In this document: piece after piece, positions 50,889-59,845 of the stretch
Layout: each line of letters starts with the position of its first letter
Numbering within the stretch: the first letter of the stretch is position 1
NCBI RefSeq assembly: GCF_002214185.1
Contig: NZ_CP022161.1
Coordinates: forward strand, 6,517,486 to 6,581,485
DNA length: 64,000 nt
Direction of reading: 5' to 3'
Source of the DNA: Streptomyces capitiformicae
GTDB taxonomy: Bacteria > Actinomycetota > Actinomycetes > Streptomycetales > Streptomycetaceae
The notes under the pieces: model-generated
The model's input: only the letters and a program-made list of their open reading frames with translations
Database searches by the model: none
Told to the model about the DNA's origin: nothing
Program-made: the position numbers and the translations under genes

Positions 50889-50920
50889 CCGCCCGACTCT
50901 CCGTACGGAGAGTCGGGCGG
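50889..50920 (+). terminator. Perfect 32-bp palindrome after GH12
   Basis: CCGCCCGACTCTCCGT followed directly by its reverse complement ACGGAGAGTCGGGCGG. A second GC-rich hairpin (AGGGCGG...CCGCCCT, about 50850-50876) precedes it; the two could act as a tandem terminator. Confidence 0.85.
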
Positions 50921-51041
50921 CCCGGGAGCAGCGCCGCCTCTCCGCAGGGCGGCACATGACCACACGCTGCTTCACCGACGGTGGGCGACTTCTCTTCGGC
51001 CTGCTCGAACCAGAGGAGGGACGCCACGACTGAGGAATCGC

Positions 51042-52098
51042 ATGCGACGTAAGACGCGCAAGCGATCGAAGACAACCCGCCGGGCCGTCGCCGCCATGGC
51101 GGCGACGGCCCAGGGGGCAGGGGGCAGGGGGGCGGGAGTGGCAACACCACCAGGAGCTCGCCCCAGGATCGAACGAACCAAACCATGGCGGCGGGGGCCG
51201 CCACCATCGACTGCCCCGATGTCGGTACCCGGCTGCGGCAGGTGCCCGACCAGGCCAGGGGTGAGGTCGACAGGGAACTCGCGTCGCTGGACCAGCAAGT
51301 CGCGCATGTCTACCAGCGGTTGCAGAACTCGGCCCAGGCCATACGGCAGGACAGCAAGGTCGCCAACAACGCGATCATGGGCCCGTTGAAGGACAAGCGG
51401 GCCGCGGCCATCGAACGCATCGCGATCGCCATCGGCCGTACGGCCGACCGGCCGCAGGGCCTGGACTCCCTTGCCGCATGCCCGCTCCTCGCTGCCGAGA
51501 ACCCAGCCGGCACCGGCAAGGGCGAGGGCGGCGACAACCAGGAGCCCGCAGCAACAACAGAACGCCTCGCTCGGCGAACGACGCCTTCGCCGACAACGAG
51601 GACTGCGCGGCGGGTGAGACCACCTGCCGGAACCAGGGCGACAAATCGTCGTACTACTGGCCGGTTCTCCGCCTGCAGGACGGCACCCAGGAGTTCGACG
51701 CCGACCAGCCGGGCGGTGGCGCGGAGGGCAACGTCGGCAGGATCCTCACCGCGTCCGAGGTGACCCTGGAGTACGTGGGCAACCCGAGCAGCAAGGTCGT
51801 GGCGATGCCGAAGTTCCTGCGGATCATCACTGGAGACGCCAAGGCGTTCACCAACGGAACGGCCAACGCCAATGCGGCATGGAGCTGCACGGGCTTCGAG
51901 GACCGGCAGCTGACGGACAAGTACCCGATCTGTCCCGAGGGCAGCAGTCTGGTCCGGACGTCCAAGTTCCAGAGTTGCTGGGACGGTCAGAACATCGACA
52001 GCGCCAACCACCGTGATCACGTGGCGTTCGCCGACCCGGACACCGGTGCCTGCCCGAACGGCTTCCAGGCCATTCCGCACGTGACGGTGATCCGCTGA
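51042..52098 (+). pseudogene. DUF1996 secreted protein, frameshifted and internally deleted
   Basis: Three frames together restore one protein: RKTRKRSKTTRRAVAAMAAT (51042), then MAAGAATIDCPDVGTRLRQV and [20 protein letters not shown] in a second frame (51185). Near 51560 a third frame gives [40 protein letters not shown] and [20 protein letters not shown], the core of DUF1996 (W-P-V-L; C-W-D-G-x-N-x-D-S-x-x-H-x-x-H). The segment before NDAFA, about 80 residues holding the N-terminal half of the domain, is deleted, and the end is truncated. Confidence 0.8.
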
Positions 52099-52107
52099 GC
52101 CACCGCC

Positions 52108-52145
52108 GGGCCTGTCTGCGGCCACCACGCATCGCAGGCAGGCCC
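52108..52145 (+). terminator. Hairpin terminator
   Basis: GGGCCTGTCTGCG (52108-52120) and CGCAGGCAGGCCC (52133-52145): 13-bp stem with one G-U pair, just after the DUF1996 remnant. Confidence 0.75.
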
Positions 52146-52216
52146 ACTTCCGTCAGGGATACGTCCGTGTTCTGTAAGGGGCTCGGGCGTTCCGAAGGGG
52201 CCTGGAAACGGGTGGG

Positions 52217-53362
52217 ATGAGGTGTATGGAACAGCGTCTCTTTCCGCCGGTCTTCCGGGGCAGGCTGCACGATGCCCGGACGGCGACCTCGATCGGGCGG
52301 TGGCTCGGCATCGTCTTCGCGGTGTGCTTCGTCACCGGCCTGATCAGTCATGTGATGCAGCATCCGCCGGGATGGGCGGCCGGCGGCCTTCCCAGCCGCC
52401 CGGTGTGGGGCTACCGGCTCACGCAGGGGCTGCACGTCGCGTCCGGCATCGCGGCGATTCCCCTGCTGCTGGCCAAGTTGTGGACGGTGTATCCGCGCCT
52501 GTTCGCCTGGCCGCCGGTGCGTTCGGTGCGGCACGCGCTGGAGCGGCTGTCGGTGGCGGTCCTGGTGGCCGCGTCCGTCTTCGAGGTGGCCACCGGCCTG
52601 CTGAACACCGCCCAGTGGTATCCGTGGCCGTTCTCCTTCGTGCCGGTGCACTACGCCGTGGCCTGGCTGCTGGCCGGAGCTCTGGTGCTGCACATCGCGG
52701 TCAAGGCGCCCGAGATCCGGGCCCACTGGAGCCGGCGGTCGCCGGGGACACTGGCCCTGCCGGAGGGGGACGGGGCCGACCGGCGTTCGCTGCTGACCGC
52801 GGTGGCCGCGGCGGTGGGGGCGGTCACCGTGACCACCGTGGGCCAGTCCTTCACCCCGCTGAAGGACCTCGCTCTGCTCGCGCCCCGCCATCCGGACCAC
52901 GGCCCCCAGGGATTGCCGGTCAACCGGACCGCCGCCGCGGCCGGCGTCGGTCTGATTCCGGCGGAGCGTTACCGCCTGACGGTCGCCGGACCGCGGGCGT
53001 ACACACTGACGCTGGATGAGCTGCGCTCCCTGCCACAGCACGAGGCGGAGTTGCCGATCGCCTGTGTGGAGGGGTGGAGCAAGTCGGCGCGCTGGACGGG
53101 CGTGCGGGTCGTGGACCTGCTGGAGCAGGTGGGGGCCCCGCCGCACGCGCGGGTGCGGGTGGTGTCGTTGCAGACCCGGGGCGGCTACCGGGTCTCGGAG
53201 ATGGGGCACGAACACGCCCGCGACCCGCTGACCCTGCTCGCGCTGCGCCTGAACGGCCAGGTGCTTTCCCCCGACCACGGGTACCCGGTGCGCCTGATCG
53301 CCCCGAACCGGCCCGGCGTGCTGCAGACGAAGTGGGTCGGCCGGCTGGAGGTTCTGTCATGA
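52217..53362 (+). CDS. Membrane-bound molybdopterin oxidoreductase, sulfite-oxidase fold
   Basis: 381 residues (ATG 52217; ATG 52226 possible). Residues about 25-165 form four to five membrane helices with histidines in LISHVMQHPP, TQGLHVASG, FVPVHYAVAW and VLHIAVK, suggesting a b-type heme module. A short membrane segment near 195 (AVAAAVGAVTVTTVGQ) leads to the Moco domain, with LPIACVEGWSKSARWTGVRV (Cys ligand of Mo), YRVSEMGHEHARDPLTLLAL, LNGQVLSPDHGYPVRLIAPN and KWVGRLEVL. Architecture fits cytochrome-coupled SuoX/YedY-like enzymes. Substrate unknown. Next gene starts within its stop (ATGA). Confidence 0.85.
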   Translation: MRCMEQRLFPPVFRGRLHDARTATSIGRWLGIVFAVCFVTGLISHVMQHPPGWAAGGLPSRPVWGYRLTQGLHVASGIAAIPLLLAKLWTVYPRLFAWPPVRSVRHALERLSVAVLVAASVFEVATGLLNTAQWYPWPFSFVPVHYAVAWLLAGALVLHIAVKAPEIRAHWSRRSPGTLALPEGDGADRRSLLTAVAAAVGAVTVTTVGQSFTPLKDLALLAPRHPDHGPQGLPVNRTAAAAGVGLIPAERYRLTVAGPRAYTLTLDELRSLPQHEAELPIACVEGWSKSARWTGVRVVDLLEQVGAPPHARVRVVSLQTRGGYRVSEMGHEHARDPLTLLALRLNGQVLSPDHGYPVRLIAPNRPGVLQTKWVGRLEVLS

Positions 53363-53769
53363 AGGTGAGCGTGCCGCGGGTGCTGGCCGGTGCGGCCGGT
53401 GTGGCACTGATGGGCGTCGGCGCGTCCTTGCTGCTGGACGTGCGCGACCTGACGGGTGTGCTGGTCTGGCTGGGCGGGGCGGTGGTGCTGCACGACGTCG
53501 TGATCGCGCCGGTGGTCCTGCTCGTCGGGCTGGTGCTCGTACGAGGTGGTGCGCGCGGACCGGTGCGCGGGGCGCTGCTGGTCGCGGGCGCCATGACGGC
53601 GGTGGCGCTGCCGGTGCTGCTGCGCCCGGGGAAGCCGGCCAACTCCTCGGTGCTGCCGCTGGATTACCCGCGCAACTGGCTGCTGGCGCTGGCGGCAGTG
53701 GCGGCGGTGACGACCCTCCTGGCGGCCGTGCGGGGGATCCGTGGCATCCGGCGGCGGCCACCTTCGTAA
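53359..53769 (+). CDS. Small integral membrane protein
   Basis: 136 residues, ATGA overlap with the oxidoreductase. Hydrophobic segments LAGAAGVALMGVGASLLL, VLHDVVIAPVVLLVGLVLV, ALLVAGAMTAVALPVLL and WLLALAAVAAVTTLLAAV suggest four membrane helices; the motif VLPLDYPRNW between helices 3 and 4 is distinctive. Unnamed family that often accompanies the oxidoreductase in Streptomyces, probably a membrane partner. Confidence 0.75.
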   Translation: MKVSVPRVLAGAAGVALMGVGASLLLDVRDLTGVLVWLGGAVVLHDVVIAPVVLLVGLVLVRGGARGPVRGALLVAGAMTAVALPVLLRPGKPANSSVLPLDYPRNWLLALAAVAAVTTLLAAVRGIRGIRRRPPS

Positions 53770-53878
53770 GTCCGACGCCACATGACGTCTGTAGCACCGT
53801 CCTGCGGGTGTCTTACGTGTGTCTTACGCATCGGCGGCAGCGGCGGTACCGGGCTCGGCCGGCCCCTACGGTGGCGCG

Positions 53879-54496
53879 ATGCGAACCCTTCGTACGACCG
53901 CTCTGGTGACCGCGCCGCCCCTGTTGCTGGCCGTGGCGGGTCTGACGCATCCACGCCATCTGACGGCTGCGACGGCCGACCACTGGGCCGAACTGCACAT
54001 CGTCCTGCTGCCCGCCTTCCCCCTCCTGGTCCTCGGCCTGCTGCTCCCGTTGTGGGGCAGGCCGGGGCGCGACGTGGAAGGCGCCCTGACCGTGCTCGCG
54101 TGGGCCGGATGCTTCTGCTACGCCGCCTACTACACCGGCCTCGACGCGGTGGCCGGAATAGGAGCCGGGACGGCGGCGGGCACGGGCGTGCGCGGGGTGG
54201 TGGGGCGGCTGTTCGCGACCGGCAATGATCTGGGCCTGACGGGGGTGTACGCGCTGGCGGTCGCCACCCTCGCCACGGGCCTGGTGCTGCTGCGGCGCCA
54301 CGGTGCGCGGGTGCTGCCCGGCGTCGTGGTGGTGCTGGGGGCGTGCTGGTCGTTCGCCGAAAGCCACATCTTCTGGCCGCAGGGCGTGTTGACCATGCTC
54401 GGCTTCGCCGTGGGATTCGGCCTGCTGGTGGTGGCGTCCCGGACCGGTGGCGTCCGGCGGACGCGGGCCACGGCGGGAAGCCTTACGAACTCCTGA
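53879..54496 (+). CDS. Integral membrane protein of unknown function
   Basis: 205 residues from ATG 53879 (an upstream frame adds 20 residues). About five to six membrane helices: ALVTAPPLLLAVAGLTHP, WAELHIVLLPAFPLLVLGLL, VLAWAGCFCYAAYYTGLDAV, LGLTGVYALAVATLATGLVL, VLPGVVVVLGACWSFAES and MLGFAVGFGLLVVA. The HPRHLT and HIFWPQG motifs look conserved but name no family. Lies between the oxidoreductase pair and the epimerase, same strand. Confidence 0.7.
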   Translation: MRTLRTTALVTAPPLLLAVAGLTHPRHLTAATADHWAELHIVLLPAFPLLVLGLLLPLWGRPGRDVEGALTVLAWAGCFCYAAYYTGLDAVAGIGAGTAAGTGVRGVVGRLFATGNDLGLTGVYALAVATLATGLVLLRRHGARVLPGVVVVLGACWSFAESHIFWPQGVLTMLGFAVGFGLLVVASRTGGVRRTRATAGSLTNS

Positions 54497-54549
54497 CGGA
54501 TCCCCGCCGCAGGGCCCGTGGGTGAGTGCGCGGCCGTAGCGTCGGGCGC

Positions 54550-55602
54550 ATGTTGATCCTGGTCACTGGAGGTGCGGGCTTCATCGGCTCGCACATCGTC
54601 ACCGCCCTTGCCGGCGCCGGGCACGAGGTGCGCGTGCTCGATTCGCTGCTGTCCGCCGCGCACCGTACGGCTCCGCCGATCCCGGACGGGGCGGACTGGT
54701 GGCACGCCGACGTCCGTGACAGGGAAGCGGTCGCCGCCGCTCTGCGGGGCGTGGACGCCGTCTGTCACCAAGCCGCGATGGTCGGGCTGGGCAAGGACTT
54801 CGCCGACGCTCCCGACTATGTGGGCTGCAACGACCTGGGCACAGCGGTGCTCCTGGCCGGGATGGCGCAGGCCGGCGTGGGCCGGCTGGTGCTCGCGAGT
54901 TCGATGGTGGTGTACGGAGAGGGACGCTACGAGTGCCCACGGCACGGTGTCGTACGGCCGGGGCCGCGCCGGGTGGCGGACCTGGAGGAGGGACGCTTCG
55001 AACCACCGTGCCCCACGTGCGACGACCCGCTCGTCCCGGGACTGGTGGCCGAGGAGGCGCCGGCGGACCCGCGCAACGTGTACGCGGCCACCAAGCTCGC
55101 CCAGGAGCATCTGTCGGCCGCGTGGGGGCGGGCGACGGGCGGCCGGGTGGCAGCACTGCGCTACCACAACGTGTACGGGCCCGGGATGCCGCGGGACACC
55201 CCGTACGCGGGCGTCGCCTCCCTGTTCCGGTCCGCGCTGGAGCGTGGTGAGGCGCCGCGTGTCTTCGAGGACGGCGGTCAGCTGAGGGATTTCGTCCACG
55301 TCCGGGACGTCGCCGCGGCCAACGCGACCGCTCTGGCAGGGATGGACGACCTGCCGGAGGGCGCGTTGCGGGCGTACAACGTGGGCAGCGGGCAGCCGCA
55401 CACCGTAGGGGAGATGGCCGCCGCACTGGCCGCGGCGCACGGAGGGCCGAAGCCGGTCGTCACGGGGCAGTACCGGCTCGGCGACGTCCGGCACATCACC
55501 GCCTCCTCGCAGCGGCTGCGCGACGAACTGGGGTGGAAGGCGCAGGTTTCCTTCGCGGAGGGGATGGCGGAGTTCGCGACGGCACCGCTGCGGGCGGGCT
55601 GA
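54550..55602 (+). CDS. NAD-dependent sugar epimerase with zinc-ribbon insert (dTDP-L-rhamnose 4-epimerase-like)
   Basis: 350 residues from ATG 54550. Extended SDR: LVTGGAGFIGSHIVTALAGA (NAD loop), LASSMVVYGEG, catalytic Y-x-x-x-K in NVYAATKLAQEHL, RYHNVYGPGMPRDTPYAGVA and DFVHVRDVAAAN. Between Ser and Tyr is an insertion with YECPRHG and FEPPCPTCDDPL, a Cys/His set that could bind zinc and is found in WbiB-type dTDP-L-rhamnose 4-epimerases. It probably makes a nucleotide sugar for the glycosyltransferases downstream. Convergent with the sensor kinase. Confidence 0.82.
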   Translation: MLILVTGGAGFIGSHIVTALAGAGHEVRVLDSLLSAAHRTAPPIPDGADWWHADVRDREAVAAALRGVDAVCHQAAMVGLGKDFADAPDYVGCNDLGTAVLLAGMAQAGVGRLVLASSMVVYGEGRYECPRHGVVRPGPRRVADLEEGRFEPPCPTCDDPLVPGLVAEEAPADPRNVYAATKLAQEHLSAAWGRATGGRVAALRYHNVYGPGMPRDTPYAGVASLFRSALERGEAPRVFEDGGQLRDFVHVRDVAAANATALAGMDDLPEGALRAYNVGSGQPHTVGEMAAALAAAHGGPKPVVTGQYRLGDVRHITASSQRLRDELGWKAQVSFAEGMAEFATAPLRAG

Positions 55603-55677
55603 CGTTTCCGGTGCGGCTACCGCCCCGGACGCTGCCTGCTGATCCGTCGGGCCGGCCCTTCACGCAGTGTGGACCGC

Positions 55678-56790
55678 TCAGGCAGCCGCGGGAAGGTGGA
55701 CCTCGAAGCGGCAACCGCCCGGTACGTTGCACACCGCCGCGCGCCCCTTGTGGGCCTCCACGATGCCGCGCACGATCGCCAGGCCCAGTCCTGCTCCGGC
55801 GGGCGGGGTGCGGGCGTGGGTGCCGCGCCAGCCGGTGTCGAAGACACGGGGCAGGTCCTCGGGCAGGATGCCGCCGCAGCCGTCGGTCACGGACACGACG
55901 ACGCTGTCGGCCTGCCGGCGTGCGGAGACGGCGACCGTGCCGTCGGCGGGCGTCCGGCGGATGGCGTTGACCAGCAGGTTGGCCAGGACGCGGGACATCT
56001 CGCGGCCGTCGACCTCGATCGGCACGGGCTCGACCCCGGCTCCCACGAGCCGTACGCCGTGCTCCCGGGCCAGGGCGTCGGCACCCGCGATGGCGTCACC
56101 GACCAGGTCGTAGACCGAGATGCGGGCGGTGTTCAGGGCAAGGACACCGGCCTGGATACGGGAGAGTTCGAACAGGTCGCCGACCATGTCGCTCATCCGC
56201 TCGACCTCCGTGCGGATGCGGGCGTGGTAGACGCGTGGGTCGGCGACCATGCCGTCCTCCAGTGCCTCGGTCATCGCCTGCAGTCCGGCGAGGGGGGTAC
56301 GCAGGTCGTGGGAGATCCAGGCGACCAGTTCGCGGCGGGAGGCTTCGAGGGCCTGCTCCCGTTCGCGGGAGGCGGCGAGTTTCGCACTCGTGGTGGCCAG
56401 CTCGCGGCTGAGCGCGGCGAGTTCGGCCGTGGGCGCGGCGGCGGGCGGAGTGAAGCTGCCGTCGTCGCCGAGAGCACGGGTGGCCTGGGCCAGGGCCCGG
56501 CTGCCCTTGACGACGCTGCGGCCGAGGACGAGGGCGACGGCCAGCGAGACGACGGCCGCCATGGAGCACACCATCGTCACGACCCAGAGATCATGCTCGG
56601 ACAGGAACATCGCCCAGGCCACCAGCATCGTTCCGGCGAGCATCGCCGCGACCGTGACGGCGGCGACCACGGCCAGCGACAGCGTGACCGAGCGGTGGCG
56701 CAGCAGTCGCAGGGCCGCGGTGCCGAGCAGTCCGGCGGCGACTGCGCCGATCGCCGCGTACAGCGCGATCAGGAGGGTGTCATGCAGCAT
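55678..56790 (-). CDS. Sensor histidine kinase
   Basis: 370 residues. Three N-terminal membrane helices (IALYAAIGAVAAGLLGTAAL, LAVVAAVTVAAMLAGTMLV, WVVTMVCSMAAVVSLAVALV) with almost no extracellular domain, then HAMP (GRSVVKGSRALAQATRALGD), HisKA with phospho-His in ELVAWISHDLRTPLAGLQAM, and HATPase with N box NLLVNAIRRTP, G1 VTDGCGGI and G2 GAGLGLAIVRGIVEAH. It may sense the membrane or a membrane partner. Start overlaps the response regulator by 11 bp. Confidence 0.92.
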   Translation of the reverse strand: MLHDTLLIALYAAIGAVAAGLLGTAALRLLRHRSVTLSLAVVAAVTVAAMLAGTMLVAWAMFLSEHDLWVVTMVCSMAAVVSLAVALVLGRSVVKGSRALAQATRALGDDGSFTPPAAAPTAELAALSRELATTSAKLAASREREQALEASRRELVAWISHDLRTPLAGLQAMTEALEDGMVADPRVYHARIRTEVERMSDMVGDLFELSRIQAGVLALNTARISVYDLVGDAIAGADALAREHGVRLVGAGVEPVPIEVDGREMSRVLANLLVNAIRRTPADGTVAVSARRQADSVVVSVTDGCGGILPEDLPRVFDTGWRGTHARTPPAGAGLGLAIVRGIVEAHKGRAAVCNVPGGCRFEVHLPAAA

Positions 56791-57499
56791 CGTCGGCTCC
56801 GTTCGTACCGGGGGCGTCGAAGCGGTAGCCCACCCCCCACACCGTGGTGATCAACCGGGGGTGCGCCGGATCGTCCTCGATCTTCCCGCGCAGCCGCCGC
56901 ACGTGGACGGTCACGGTCGACAGGTCTCCGAACTCCCAGCCCCAGACCTTGTGCATCAGTTCCTCCCGGCTCGTGGCCCGCCCGGGGTTGCGCAGGAAGA
57001 ACTCCAGCAGGTCGAACTCGCGGATGGTCAGGGCGAGTTCATCGCCGTGGCGGGTGGCGCGGCGGGCGGTGGGCTCCAGGGCGAGCGGCCCGGCCCGCAG
57101 CCATGCCCGGGCGGGGGCGGTCCGGGCGGCCGCCACCGCCCCGGCGCGGCGCAGTACCGACTCCACCCGCAGGACCAGTTCGCGAGGGCTGAACGGCTTG
57201 GTGACGTAGTCGTCGGCCCCGACCTCCAGACCGAGGATGCGGTCCTCCTCGTCGCCCCGTGCGGTCAGCATGATCACCGGCAGCGGGCCGTCCTCGCGGA
57301 TACGGCGGCAGACCTCCAGCCCGTCCATGCCGGGCAGCATCAGGTCCAGCACCACCAGGTCGGGTGGCTGCGCGGTGGCTTTGGTCACGGCGGTGGGGCC
57401 GTCGGCGGCGACGTCGACGGCGAAGCCCGCCCGGTTCAGATAACCGGCGACGACCTCGGAGACGGTCGGATCGTCGTCCACGACGAGTACACGTTTCAC
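56780..57499 (-). CDS. OmpR/PhoB-family response regulator
   Basis: 239 residues from GTG 57499 (upstream frame rejected). Receiver: KRVLVVDDDPTVSEVVAGYL (acidic pocket), phospho-Asp in LVVLDLMLPGMDG near 52, Thr in VIMLTARGDEED, Lys in DDYVTKPFSPREL. Winged helix near 140-230: LTIREFDLLEFFLRNPGR, EELMHKVWGWEFG, TVTVHVRRLRGKIEDD and TVWGVGYRFD. Paired with the overlapping kinase and divergent from the GT2 operon 113 bp away, which it likely controls. Confidence 0.93.
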   Translation of the reverse strand: MKRVLVVDDDPTVSEVVAGYLNRAGFAVDVAADGPTAVTKATAQPPDLVVLDLMLPGMDGLEVCRRIREDGPLPVIMLTARGDEEDRILGLEVGADDYVTKPFSPRELVLRVESVLRRAGAVAAARTAPARAWLRAGPLALEPTARRATRHGDELALTIREFDLLEFFLRNPGRATSREELMHKVWGWEFGDLSTVTVHVRRLRGKIEDDPAHPRLITTVWGVGYRFDAPGTNGADDAA

Positions 57500-57612
57500 A
57501 TGGGGGAGTCTCGCACCGGTGTCCGGCCGGCGGCGGGAGCGGCTGTGGACGTCAGCGATCCGTAAGATCGCCAAATCCCTTATGTCCCTTTCGTGTTCGT
57601 AGGGTGAGTGGG

Positions 57613-58344
57613 GTGATCGAGACATCCCCTTCCACCCCTGCCCGGGTCGACGTGGTGCTGCCCTGCCTGGACGAGGCCGAGGCCCTGCCGTGGGTCCTGG
57701 ACCGGATCCCTGCCGGCTGGCGCGCGATCGTCGTCGACAACGGCTCGACCGACGGCTCCGCGAACCTCGCCCGCGACCTCGGGGCGTACGTCGTCCACGA
57801 GCCGCGCCGCGGCTTCGGTGCCGCCTGTCACGCGGGCCTGACCGCCGCTACCGCCGACGTCGTCTGCTTCTGCGACTGCGACGCCTCCCTCGACCCCGCC
57901 CTGCTGCCTGAGGTCGCCGGCCCCGTCCTCGACGGCTCCGCCGACCTTGTCCTGGGCCGACGGCGGCCCACGAGCCTGGGCGCCTGGCCGGTGCACGCAC
58001 GCCTGGCCAACCTGGAACTGGCCCGCCTGATCCGCCGCCGCACCGGACTGCGCCTGCACGACCTGGGCCCGATGCGCGCCGCCCGCCGCGAAGCGCTGCA
58101 GGCCCTGGACCTGACCGACCGGCGCTCTGGCTACCCGCTGCAGATGGTGGTCCGTGCCGCCGAGGCCGGCTGGCGGGTGACGGAGACGGACGTGCCGTAC
58201 CACCCGCGCACCGGCCGCTCGAAGGTGACGGGCACCTGGCGCGGCACCTGGCAGGCAGTACGCGACATGCGCGCCGTCCTCGGCGAGCGAGTCGTCACGG
58301 CACCGGCGGTCCCGGCCACCACCGTCCCGGGAGGCGGACGATGA
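57613..58344 (+). CDS. Family 2 glycosyltransferase
   Basis: 243 residues from GTG 57613. GT-A fold: VDVVLPCLDEAEALPWVLDR, AIVVDNGSTDGSANLARDLG, GFGAACHAGLTAATADVVCF, metal site FCDCDASLDP, VLGRRRPT and a C-terminal YPLQMVVRAAEAGW / PYHPRTGRSKVTGTWRGT block seen in dolichyl-phosphate-mannose-synthase-like and rSAM/selenodomain-associated transferase 2-like enzymes. No membrane helix. First gene of a four-gene operon with ATGA junctions. Confidence 0.88.
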   Translation: MIETSPSTPARVDVVLPCLDEAEALPWVLDRIPAGWRAIVVDNGSTDGSANLARDLGAYVVHEPRRGFGAACHAGLTAATADVVCFCDCDASLDPALLPEVAGPVLDGSADLVLGRRRPTSLGAWPVHARLANLELARLIRRRTGLRLHDLGPMRAARREALQALDLTDRRSGYPLQMVVRAAEAGWRVTETDVPYHPRTGRSKVTGTWRGTWQAVRDMRAVLGERVVTAPAVPATTVPGGGR

Positions 58345-58997
58345 GCGCCCGGCACCAGGGCCGGGGTGCGGCCACCCTACTGGTCATCGCGAAGGAGCCG
58401 GTGCCGGGCCGGGTCAAGACCCGGCTCACGCCGCCCTACACGCCCCAAGAGGCCGCCTTTTTGGCCGAGGCCGCCCTCGCCGACACCCTCCACACCCTGC
58501 TCCGGGTCCCCGCCCGCCGTCGTCTCCTCGTCCTCGACGGGACTCCCGGACCCTGGCTGCCGCCCGGCTTCGACGTCGTACCGCAGGCGGACGGCGGTCT
58601 GGACGAGCGGATCGCGGCCGCCTTCGCCCGGTGCGAGGACAGACCGGCCCTTCTGGTCGGCATGGACACCCCGCAGCTCACTCCCGAGCTGTTGTCCGGT
58701 GTCGGCCGGGACGGTCACGACGCCTGGTTCGGTCCGGCCGCCGACGGTGGCTTCTGGGCGCTGGGGTTCGCCGATCCGGCGCGGGCGGGGTCGGTCGTCC
58801 GGGGGGTGCCGATGTCCACGGACCGCACCGGTGCGGTCCAACGGTCGCGCCTGGCCGAGGCGGGACTGGCGGTGGCCAATCTGCCGGAGTTGCGCGATGT
58901 GGACACCGCCGCCGACGCCGCACAGGTCGCCGCCTGCTGTCCGCCCGGCTCCCGCTTCACTACCGCCCTGGCCTCGCTCGCGGAGGTCGCCCGATGA
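58341..58997 (+). CDS. DUF2064 (TIGR04282-type) nucleotidyl/glycosyltransferase-like protein
   Basis: 218 residues, ATGA overlap with the GT2 gene. GT-A/nucleotidyltransferase-like: LLVIAKEPVPGRVKTRLTPP (signature), GLDERIAAAFARCEDRPALL, VGMDTPQLTPELL (D-T/S-P site), FGPAADGGFWALGFA and GVPMSTDRTGAVQRSRL. Such proteins usually sit beside a GT2 enzyme, as here. Exact reaction unknown. Confidence 0.85.
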   Translation: MSARHQGRGAATLLVIAKEPVPGRVKTRLTPPYTPQEAAFLAEAALADTLHTLLRVPARRRLLVLDGTPGPWLPPGFDVVPQADGGLDERIAAAFARCEDRPALLVGMDTPQLTPELLSGVGRDGHDAWFGPAADGGFWALGFADPARAGSVVRGVPMSTDRTGAVQRSRLAEAGLAVANLPELRDVDTAADAAQVAACCPPGSRFTTALASLAEVAR

Positions 58998-59845
58998 GGG
59001 GGGCGGCGACCGGCCTGGACACCGCCGCAACGGGGCGGACAGAGCCGGCCACGACGGGACCGCGGCCGCAGACCCTGACGGCGCGCACGGCGCGGATCTC
59101 CACGCTGACACAACCTGCGGCCGCACCCGGCGAGCCGTGGACCGACGACCCCTATGCCCACGCCCTTCGCGTCGGCCGCGGCCCGCTGTTCCTGCGCCGC
59201 CTGTCATCCCCTGATCATCCGGACGGCCTCCGCGAGCGGCTGCTCCCACTGGATGTCGAGCGCTGGTGCGCACCCCCCGACGCCGCCGACACCAGCGTGC
59301 TGAGCCGCTGCACCGGTCCGGTCCTGGACGTCGGCTGCGGGCCAGGGCGTCTGGTGGCCGCCCTGGCCGCCCGCGGTGTACCTGCGCTGGGCGCGGACCT
59401 CAGCCCGGCGGCCGTCGCCCGGACCCGGCGCCACGGGGGTGCCGCCGTGAGGAGGTCGGTCTTCGACCGCCTGCCGGATGAAGGCCGCTGGGGCACCGTC
59501 CTTCTGATGGACGGCAACATCGGCATCGGCGGCGATCCGTTCGCCCTGCTCACCCGGCTGCGAGAACTGGTCGCCCCCGGCGGGTGCCTGCTGGCCGAGG
59601 CCGCCCCGCACGACGTGGACGAACGACTGACCGTCCGTGTCGAGGACGGCCGGGGACGGCACGGTCGGCCGTTCCCCTGGGCCCGTGTCGGCACCACCGC
59701 GCTGCTGTATGCCGCCGACGCCACGGGCTGGGTCCTGACCGGTCGGTGGACGGCTTATGGCCGCCCCTTCCTCGAACTCCACCGCCGGAAGCCGACGCAC
59801 GGCGCCGCGCCGCCCACGGCCAACGGAAAGCACGCACGCCCATGA
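58994..59845 (+). CDS. SAM-dependent methyltransferase
   Basis: 283 residues from ATG 58994, overlapping the previous stop. The N-terminal about 70 residues are unstructured and Thr/Ala-rich; then DPYAHALRVGRGPLFLRRL, motif I VLDVGCGPGRLVAALAARG near 110, LGADLSPAAVARTRR, TVLLMDGNIGIGGDPFALLT and LVAPGGCLLAEAAP. The DGNIGIGGDP block is typical of the methyltransferase that accompanies DUF2064/GT2 genes in actinobacteria. Substrate probably a glycolipid or polyprenyl intermediate, by context. Confidence 0.85.
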   Translation: MRGAATGLDTAATGRTEPATTGPRPQTLTARTARISTLTQPAAAPGEPWTDDPYAHALRVGRGPLFLRRLSSPDHPDGLRERLLPLDVERWCAPPDAADTSVLSRCTGPVLDVGCGPGRLVAALAARGVPALGADLSPAAVARTRRHGGAAVRRSVFDRLPDEGRWGTVLLMDGNIGIGGDPFALLTRLRELVAPGGCLLAEAAPHDVDERLTVRVEDGRGRHGRPFPWARVGTTALLYAADATGWVLTGRWTAYGRPFLELHRRKPTHGAAPPTANGKHARP